From Pararhodospirillum photometricum DSM 122 (GTDB lineage Bacteria; Pseudomonadota; Alphaproteobacteria; Rhodospirillales; Rhodospirillaceae): a stretch of 25,106 nt of DNA. The DNA lies in assembly GCF_000284415.1 (NCBI RefSeq), contig NC_017059.1, forward strand, positions 2,731,291 through 2,756,396, read 5' to 3'. Shown piece after piece: positions 19,690 to 25,106 of the stretch (its first letter is position 1; every line of letters starts with the position of its first letter). Under the pieces are notes generated by a model. The model ran no database searches, had not been told where the DNA came from, and worked only from the letters and a program-made list of their open reading frames with translations. Both the position numbers and the translations under genes were made by a program.

Positions 19690-20078
19690 GAGCTGAGACT
19701 GGGGGCTATTTCGGTCTGAATTCCGTGGTATTTGGGCCGTTACGGCCCCCTCTTCGGCCTTTCGGCCGTCATGCGGGCGCAGTTCTCCCGTCCCACCAGA
19801 CTAGGCGGCGCATGTTGTAGACGAGATTGGCCATGCCGATCTTGGTTTTGGCCCTGGCGATGCCGATGGTGCGGACGAAGAGGGCCATCGGCCCTTTCTG
19901 GCACGCGAAGACATGCTCGACGGCCGAGCGCACCTTGGAGCGGGCGGCGTTGGCCTTAGCGTGGGCCTGTGACAGTGGTTTGCCCGGTGCCCGGCGAAAA
20001 TGGACCTTCGAGCGCAGGCCCGTTTCGCCATGAACTCCTCGTTCTTGCGCGAGCGATAGGCGGTATCTGCCCAGACTT
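19690..20078 (-). mobile_element. IS5-family insertion sequence remnant (3' part)
   Basis: Contains the C-terminal part of an IS5-type transposase reading leftwards. GAGACTGGGGGC at about 19694 may mark the element's right terminus next to the truncated IS66. The other end is cut inside the transposase gene at about 20078, directly against the glycosyltransferase fragment. Short palindromes (GGGCCGTTACGGCCC, CGGCCTTTCGGCCG) lie between the transposase stop and that edge. Boundaries are approximate. Confidence 0.65.
19769..20078 (-). pseudogene. IS5-family transposase C-terminal fragment, frameshifted
   Basis: The fragment begins in frame KVWADTAYRSRKNEEFMAK. After a missing base near 20019-20023 it continues as LRSKVHFRRAPGKPLSQ, then RSKVRSAVEHVFACQKGPM with the conserved catalytic Glu in VEHVFA, and LFVRTIGIARAKTKIGMANL, VYNMRRLVW. 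This is the end of the DDE domain of the IS1031/IS5-like group. The first two catalytic Asp residues and the N-terminus are gone. The open frame that starts upstream near 20116 is a chimera: its first residues (DETPVPVPSLEQ) belong to the glycosyltransferase. Confidence 0.88.
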
Positions 20079-21603
20079 TGCTCTAAAGAGGGAACCGGAA
20101 CTGGGGTCTCGTCCAAAGGCAGAGGATAAGAAACGAGGGTTCCGTCGTTTTGATAAAGGGGTTTACCGAAACAGTCTCAGGGTGGGCATATGCAGCCCGC
20201 TGCAAGCGCCGCAGCCAATCCCCGGCCACTAAGGTATCCGCATTGAGCAAAACGACATCCCGGTCGGGGTGTAAGGCGAGCCCTCGGTTGACGGTTTTAG
20301 GAAAGCCAAGGGTGTGCTCGTTACTTAGAAACGTCAAGCGCCCAGCCGCCCCCAAGCGAGCTAACTCCTCACACAAACGGGGGTCAGGCCCAGCATCATC
20401 AATGGCAATGATTTCATGGGGAGGTGTGCCTTCAGAGGAGAGACTCTCGAAGAGAGAAGAAAGACAGGCCAACGTTTCCTGGCGGGCCCCATAAACCGGC
20501 ACCAAAATATCGACCGTGGCCGTCGGCGCCATGGATCGGTTTTTTCGCGGCGGAGGAGGGGCAACAGGGATGGGGGTTCGTCGAGCAGGGATGCAAATCG
20601 GAGATCCTACCAAGGGCGTTTGCCCATCTCCCGCCAAAATCCAGAAGCGACCTGGCATCAACCCTGCCGCCAGAGGATCGCACAGAAACCCATGGGGGCC
20701 GTCTTCAATGCCAAGGCGGGCGGCTTCTGGGACGGTCTGGTTGGTCTCTAGCGTCACGGCATGGCCGCGTTCATCGACGATTCGGATTGCGACAGGGCGA
20801 GACGGATCTGCCGGCATCCAGGCCCACCCCCTCACCTCCTCTCCCTCGCTTGTTACCCCGCCCTCGACAACAGGATGGACGATCAGAGGGGCTGGCATTC
20901 CGAGGAGAGGTGCATCCTCAAGAGTAAGTAAAAGAGCCTTTTCTGAAGAATGGTCTGCAAACGTTAAAGAAAAACAGTCTAACTTAGACGAAAATATTGG
21001 TTCTCGGGGCAAATGAGAAACTGGGGCTGCCATAAGCTCTGCTGTATCACAAAATACTCGAACCCAGGCATCGGGCGAGACGCTAGGTCCCAAAACGCCA
21101 ACAATACGCCCCCCTACATCTGGTGCAGCCCAACCAGGAACCACGTCATCAATGACAGTTTGATTCGCCAGCTCTTCCAGAGCAGGGGCGAGAGATGGTG
21201 GGAAGCGGCCGAGTAGATCAGAGAGCAGGAGAAGAAGGCGCTTCGTCTCTCCAAGACGCCTTAAAGACCATCCCAAAACAATGCCAGGAGTTGGAGATGT
21301 ATATGTTTTTTCACTCAGAAGAGAAACTGCCAGTGCACATTGACCGGCGCGCAGGGCAACAGCCGCATAAAAAGTGCAGGTTCCAATATCTTTAGGATTG
21401 TAACGAAATGCTCGCTCGGCCCATCGCAAGGCCTCTGCGACATCATCCTCGGCCAATGCACAGCGAGTACGGGCAAGAATTCCATCCAGATGCCGCTCTT
21501 CGTCGGCAAGGAGGGCTAAGGCCTGCTGTCGGGCTTCGGCGAAGCGGCCAGCAGCCAGGGAATGATCGACACAGGCTGAAAAAGAGGGGGGAGGCGTCAT
21601 CAT
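20079..21603 (-). pseudogene. Family 2 glycosyltransferase, frameshifted and cut by an IS5 remnant
   Basis: The preserved part is about 510 residues. Residues 1-150 look like TPR-type helical repeats (CVDHSLAAGRFAEARQQALA, WAERAFRYNPKDIG). About 245-345 is a beta-rich module with VRGWAWMPADPSRPVAIRI and GPHGFLCDP. The GT2 domain starts near 365 with VDILVPVYGARQETLACLSS, then IIAIDDAGPD, SNEHTLGFPKTVNRGL and the metal-binding NADT. At the A4 run (20148-20151 on the plus strand) one A is missing; corrected, the protein continues NDGTLVSYPLPLDETPVPVP, the normal GT2 sequence, until the IS5 fragment begins near 20078. The rest of the GT2 domain is lost. The ATG pair at 21598-21603 is the likely start, although AGGAGG is 16 bases away; a GTG at 21636 is an alternative. 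Confidence 0.87.
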
Positions 21604-21641
21604 GGGAAAAAGCCAGGGCCCTCCTGAACTCTCCACCTAAA

Positions 21642-21673
21642 AGAAAGGACTCGCCGATACCTCGGCGAGTCCC
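21642..21673 (-). terminator. Rho-independent terminator of the beta-roll protein gene
   Basis: On the minus strand GGACTCGCCGA, loop GGTA, TCGGCGAGTCC form a perfect 11-base-pair stem followed by TTTCTTTT. It stands 29 bases after the beta-roll gene stop and just before the glycosyltransferase start, so the two genes are probably not one transcript, or read-through is limited. Confidence 0.9.
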
Positions 21674-21701
21674 CTTGAAGAGATCCGGAAGGATCCCGAA
21701 A

Positions 21702-22727
21702 TTAACCAACCAGGATGTTGTTGGCGGTCAGTCCGGTCACACCGGACACCAAGATGGTGGTGCCGTCCGACAGGCTGATAACCGAGCCAGCGGAGGAGGT
21801 GGTGATCTTCGAAGCGATCGAAGCGGCGGTCTGCCCCGTGTACCCCGTGAAGGCGAGGTAGTCGGTGCCAGCCTTGAAGTCAGCGATGACGGCCTTGCCG
21901 CCACCATAGACGGAGCTGAACACGAACAGGTCGTTGCCCGCACCGCCGTACATGGCGGTGGTGGACTTGCCAGCAACCAGGACGTCGTTGCCAGCGCCGC
22001 CAGCCAGGAACGCGGTGCCGGTAGTGGCGCTGTTGCCGACAAAGAACACGCCGCTGGTGCCACCGCTGACGAAGGTGGCGTTGCCCGAGCCACCGAACAC
22101 GGTGTTGCCGCCGGTGGTCACGCCGACCATGGCATCGCCCGAACCAGCGGCGACCACGCCCGTACCGCCGGTGGCGATCACGGAAGAAGCACCGGAGCCC
22201 AGAGCAATGATGTTGGTGCCGCCGGCCGCGACAATGGTGTCGTTACCACCAACCAGAACAGCGTTGGTGCCGCCGGTCAGACCGACAACGTTGGAGCCAG
22301 CGCCAGCGGCAACGGTGTTGGTACCAGCCGCAGCGATAACGGTGTCATTGCCCGTGCCACCAAAGATCGCGGCTGTGGTGGAACCGGTGCTGGTCGTAGA
22401 AGTCCCCAGCAGCTGACCTCCGCTACCACCAATGATGGTCTGACCTGCACCGGTACCGGCCTGAAGAACGGTTTTAGCATCGTCGTTACCAACGATCAGG
22501 ACGTTGGCAGCCGAGGAACCAGTCACCGTGGTCGCGCCGGCAGTGCTAGTAACAATCGTGGCGCTGTTCGCCGGGCCAGCCGAGAAGACACCACCAGCCG
22601 TAACCTCCTGAGAGATCCCGGTCAGCTTGCTGGCATCCACGAGCGACGAGTTCTTCAAGACGGCCTGAGCGTACGTCGAGGAAACGCTCGTGACGGACGT
22701 TACGGCGCCAGTAATGGTATTAGCCAT
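21702..22727 (-). CDS. Beta-roll (RTX-like) secreted protein, probable type I secretion substrate
   Basis: The 341-residue protein has no classical signal peptide and is rich in Gly, Thr, Ala, Val and Ser, poor in charge and free of Cys. About 60-260 is a long run of short Gly-rich beta repeats of the kind GGTN-hydrophobic, such as GGTNAVLVGGNDTIVAAGGTN. Three stretches match the calcium-binding RTX nonapeptide core: GGTGND, GGAGND, and GGAGND just before LFVFS. The C-terminus has DFKAGTDYLAF, LSDGTTILVSGVTGL and ANNILVG, typical of type I secretion substrates. It is probably a surface or extracellular protein; function is unknown. ATG 22727 has AGGGGGTG eight bases upstream. A strong terminator follows. 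The truncated type I transporter gene on the opposite strand (23397) supports the secretion route. Confidence 0.82.
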   Translation of the reverse strand: MANTITGAVTSVTSVSSTYAQAVLKNSSLVDASKLTGISQEVTAGGVFSAGPANSATIVTSTAGATTVTGSSAANVLIVGNDDAKTVLQAGTGAGQTIIGGSGGQLLGTSTTSTGSTTAAIFGGTGNDTVIAAAGTNTVAAGAGSNVVGLTGGTNAVLVGGNDTIVAAGGTNIIALGSGASSVIATGGTGVVAAGSGDAMVGVTTGGNTVFGGSGNATFVSGGTSGVFFVGNSATTGTAFLAGGAGNDVLVAGKSTTAMYGGAGNDLFVFSSVYGGGKAVIADFKAGTDYLAFTGYTGQTAASIASKITTSSAGSVISLSDGTTILVSGVTGLTANNILVG

Positions 22728-23396
22728 ATGTCAACACCCCCTAGGATTGTTTTAGGATTCTCGAAACCAAAAAACTCAAGACAGCGTTTCGGTCGTCGAT
22801 AGCACGAGTGGGTTGATTTTGCAAGAGCTGCACCAGTCGGCTTTCGAACCAAAGAGCTGCTTTGGAAAGCGAGAATGGGATGAAAGATGAATGTTGCGTG
22901 TGAAGTCGGCATCCTACCATAGAGTGACGCTTCCGGCGTGGTAGGATATGACAAGGACGCATGCACTCCCCTTCGTCGTCATTCAGGGCGAAGGTGGCGT
23001 TGACGGCCCCAGCGTTCAAGACAAAAGGTGATACGACCCTCTCTTGTCATCGAGATTGAAGCAAAACGGCATCACTTTCCGACCAAGGGTTTAAACATAT
23101 CCCATCTTTTCCGGTTAACGAGTGTTGAGGAAGATTGTCTCCGTCGAAAATCAAACCGCCTTTCTCTCCGCAGAAAATTAGGGGTGAGGGTAAGGGGGCG
23201 GCAAAAACAGATCCCGATCAAAAACAAAATGTTCTTTGACAGCCCCCTATCAGGCAATAGGGTCTCGCTCCTCCCCCGGGGGGATAGGAAAAGGACAGTT
23301 TCCCTGTCTCTATCCAGCTCATCCCCCTTGTATCATCTCTTCTTCGTGCCATAGACTGTGAAACGTGAGATTCGATCCGCAAACGGCGAAAAACCC
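22728..23396. other. 669-base gap between divergent secretion genes with dyads
   Basis: No convincing gene; open frames here lack domains and binding sites. A 9-base inverted repeat ATCCTACCA (22911-22919) and TGGTAGGAT (22939-22947) lies about 190 bases upstream of the beta-roll gene. On the minus strand TTGCAA, 17 bases, TATCGA is a possible promoter for that gene, within 22791-22819. Near 23235-23315, CCCTAT/ATAGGG and GGATAG..GACAG/CTGTC..CTATCC could fold in a leader for the transporter gene. Confidence 0.45.
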
Positions 23397-23770
23397 ATGA
23401 CCAGCCCAACCGCGAATGACCGGCCGGATACCGTTCGGCCTGGACTGACCAGCGTTCACGCGTTGGCCACCGTCGCCAAGCACCACGGATTGCATCTTTC
23501 CGTGGAGCAAATGATCCGAGACAACGCGATTACCGAAGAGCCAGGACTAGCAGGCCTCGCAGCCATTGCTAAAAAACAATCTGGAAGCTCGTGTTACCAA
23601 ACTGACGTGGCAGCAGCTCTTCCGACTCGGAAAGGCTCTACCCGCAGTTTTGCGTTTCAACAACGGCCAGTATGTCGTTTTGATTGCTGTAGAAGAAGGT
23701 CCCACTCCTATCGTCATCTTGCAAGATCCCTTGAGCCCTGATGAGGCTTGTATTTCTGTTGACAATGGCG
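23397..23770 (+). pseudogene. C39-like N-terminal domain of a type I secretion ABC transporter, frameshifted and truncated
   Basis: The first frame reads MTSPTANDRPDTVRPGLTSV, then TVAKHHGLHLSVEQMIRDNA and PGLAGLAAIAK. One extra A in the A6 run at 23571-23576 shifts the frame; corrected it continues NNLEARVTKLTWQQLFRLGK, LPAVLRFNNGQYVVLIAVEE and VILQDPLSP. This is the C39 peptidase-like domain found at the N-terminus of RTX-type exporters. The catalytic Cys position is occupied by PGLTSV, so it is the degenerate substrate-binding type and not a protease. Only about 125 residues remain. The membrane and ATPase domains are gone, replaced near 23770 by the end of the minus-strand epimerase-like gene. 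It would have exported the beta-roll protein encoded divergently. An upstream GTG at 23358 is a possible start. Confidence 0.82.
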
Positions 23771-24906
23771 AGGCGACGCAGGCCGTCCGGGGTCAGGAAG
23801 GCGGGCAGGCGTGACGAAGACAGGAAGTCCGGCAGCGGCGGCAAGGGCAGGCCGATCTCGTCGGGGGCCGGGGCGCTGGCGGCGGCGCGCTCGCCTTGGG
23901 TGCGGGCCTTGGTCAGCATCTCGGCCAGCCCCCCGGCCCGAACCCAGGCGGCGGCTTGGCTTAAGCTGTCTTCAAAGGGGATGGCGGGCGTCCAGCCTAG
24001 AACACTGTGGGCCTTGTCGATGGCGTAGTCGGCGCGCAAGCGGAAAAAGTCCAGCTCGCGGAAGGTTGGAGTTTCGGCCATCAGGCCGCCCAATGCCTGG
24101 GAGCCCTGGGGCAGATGACTCACGGTCTCGCGCACCAAGCTGCCCACCAAGAAGCGCAGGCCAAACCCGTTGAGATTCTGGGCCAGCAGCGGCGGCAGGC
24201 CGAGGGCCTCGTTGTAGCGCTCGAAGAAGCTGTTCCAGGTCAGGGGCTCGGGACCGCGGATGTTGAACGCCCCTTGGGTGCCGGCCGGAGCGTCGAGGGC
24301 GGCGGCCACGGCGGCGCACACGTCGCGCGGATCAACCGCGTTGCACACGCCGTCGCCGGCGTCGCCCAGGGTGCCCCACCGGCGCGAGGCCAGTCGGCGC
24401 GCTGTCAGCCCCGCCCACTGCACGCACTCGGCGCCAAACAAGATGGGCAGGCGCAGCACGATGACCGACTGGCCCTCGGTCATGGCCGTCAGGCACAAGC
24501 CCTCGGCTTCGGCCTTGAGCGCCGCCTCGGGGTCATCGGCCATGGGGGCGAGGGGCTGCTCCTCGGTGATCAGGCCGCTGGCCTGACCATAGACCACCAC
24601 CGAACTCAGATGCACGACCCGGGGCACCCCGGCCTGGCGCGCGGCGCTCAGGATGGCCTGGGTCCCGTTGACCGTCACCCAACGATCGCCCGTGGCGCAA
24701 TTGACCACGGCGTCCACGCCCTCCATGGCCGCGACCAGGGTTCGCACATCGCGCACGTCGGCCACCGCCTTGATCAGCCCCTCGGGGGCCGGGCGCCCGC
24801 CGGCCGGGGTGCCGGCCTTGACGGTGGTGTCCGGGCGCTCGGCCAGAAAACGGGCCACGCGGCTGCCCAGAAACCCTCCGGCGCCGATGACTAAAATCGT
24901 TGACAT
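23638..24906 (-). CDS. NAD-dependent epimerase/dehydratase family (extended SDR) protein
   Basis: The frame gives 422 residues, but the last about 45 (after TPDGLRRLAIV, near 23770) are antisense to the transporter remnant, so the natural end is probably lost. The N-terminus is a Rossmann fold with GAGGFLGSR at residues 8-16, then DVRDVRTLVAAMEGVDAVVN and HLSSVVVYG. Where extended SDR enzymes have YxxxK, this protein has EAALK, so the catalytic Tyr is replaced by Glu while the Lys is kept. AFNIRGPEPLTWNSFFERYN and VLGWTPAIPFEDSL are typical of sugar-nucleotide epimerase relatives. Substrate is unknown. ATG 24906 has GAGGGGAA about eight bases upstream. GC content is that of the main chromosome. 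Confidence 0.8.
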   Translation of the reverse strand: MSTILVIGAGGFLGSRVARFLAERPDTTVKAGTPAGGRPAPEGLIKAVADVRDVRTLVAAMEGVDAVVNCATGDRWVTVNGTQAILSAARQAGVPRVVHLSSVVVYGQASGLITEEQPLAPMADDPEAALKAEAEGLCLTAMTEGQSVIVLRLPILFGAECVQWAGLTARRLASRRWGTLGDAGDGVCNAVDPRDVCAAVAAALDAPAGTQGAFNIRGPEPLTWNSFFERYNEALGLPPLLAQNLNGFGLRFLVGSLVRETVSHLPQGSQALGGLMAETPTFRELDFFRLRADYAIDKAHSVLGWTPAIPFEDSLSQAAAWVRAGGLAEMLTKARTQGERAAASAPAPDEIGLPLPPLPDFLSSSRLPAFLTPDGLRRLAIVNRNTSLIRAQGILQDDDRSGTFFYSNQNDILAVVETQNCG

Positions 24907-25106
24907 GGTCTGTTCCCCTCTCGCGTCTCGTGCTGTCGCGTTCTTCCGGTGGGTGCATCCCCGGGCGGTTGGCGCCAGATAACCATGGCCCGCGTCCCTT
25001 GACCAGACCCCCCTTGGCGCCCCGCCGCCGCCTGGGAGTATGGCGAGTTCATGGTCGTTTTGTGGGATTGTGGCTTGACACGGCGGCGCGTCCTGGTATT
25101 TTCCCC
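24907..25106. other. Window-end intergenic region
   Basis: No gene is seen in this 200-base stretch. It holds the leader of the minus-strand epimerase-like gene and, at the edge, a plus-strand promoter. Confidence 0.5.
25075..25102 (+). promoter_or_regulatory. Sigma-70-type promoter reading out of the window
   Basis: TTGACA at 25075-25080, a 16-base spacer and TATTTT at 25097-25102. The -35 is a perfect consensus. It presumably drives a plus-strand gene beyond the window, which cannot be seen. Confidence 0.55.

Noticed and set aside
21408..22802. 464-codon plus-strand frame opposite the beta-roll gene
   Set aside because: Repeat-rich mirror of the beta-roll gene; the minus strand has ribosome site, terminator and family motifs.
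22741..23019. 92-codon minus-strand frame upstream of the beta-roll gene
   Set aside because: No ribosome site or domain; overlaps the likely promoter and the inverted repeat.

Overview
The window is a piece of chromosome from a GC-rich alphaproteobacterium. Gene content and order (Hsp20 next to DUF1150, BamD-RecN-LigA, a SoxD/SoxA/SoxG block, an alphaproteobacterial-type ABC1 kinase) fit the Rhodospirillaceae, perhaps a Rhodospirillum/Pararhodospirillum-like purple bacterium. The species is an inference and was not tested.

Positions 1-15326 are ordinary, intact, GC-rich chromosome. In order: a small heat shock protein with its DUF1150 partner; a DUF302 protein (minus); an exported rubredoxin-like protein with a CX4C first knuckle; bamD, recN and ligA (cell envelope assembly, recombination repair, replication/repair ligation); a minus-strand soxD-soxA-soxG cluster with no adjacent soxB; an ABC1/UbiB-type kinase; a truncated sensor N-terminus; and a large methyl-accepting chemotaxis protein. 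Intergenic gaps carry two families of GC-rich palindromic repeats that often look like terminators.

Positions 15350-23800 are an accessory island with lower GC in places. It holds remains of surface polysaccharide and secretion genes, nearly all broken: a hexapeptide acetyltransferase with about four frameshifts, a DegT-type sugar aminotransferase with one frameshift, an apparently intact SAM methyltransferase, a frameshifted and 3'-truncated IS66-family transposase, an IS5-family transposase tail, a family 2 glycosyltransferase that is frameshifted and cut by the IS5 remnant, an intact beta-roll (RTX-like) secreted protein with a strong terminator, and the C39-like N-terminal domain of a type I secretion ABC transporter, frameshifted and truncated. 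The methyltransferase and the glycosyltransferase appear to share a GWA-containing beta-sandwich-like module. My reading is a type I secretion/surface glycosylation locus in decay, cut by insertion sequences and ending at a rearrangement junction near 23770.

From about 23770 the GC-rich chromosome resumes with an NAD-dependent epimerase/dehydratase-like gene (minus) and, at the window edge, a consensus-like promoter reading out to the right. No CRISPR array, tRNA or rRNA was seen. I found no confidently novel system. The best candidates for a second look are the beta-roll/secretion/glycosyltransferase locus, the soxDAG unit without soxB and with lost zinc ligands in SoxD, and the paired repeat families.
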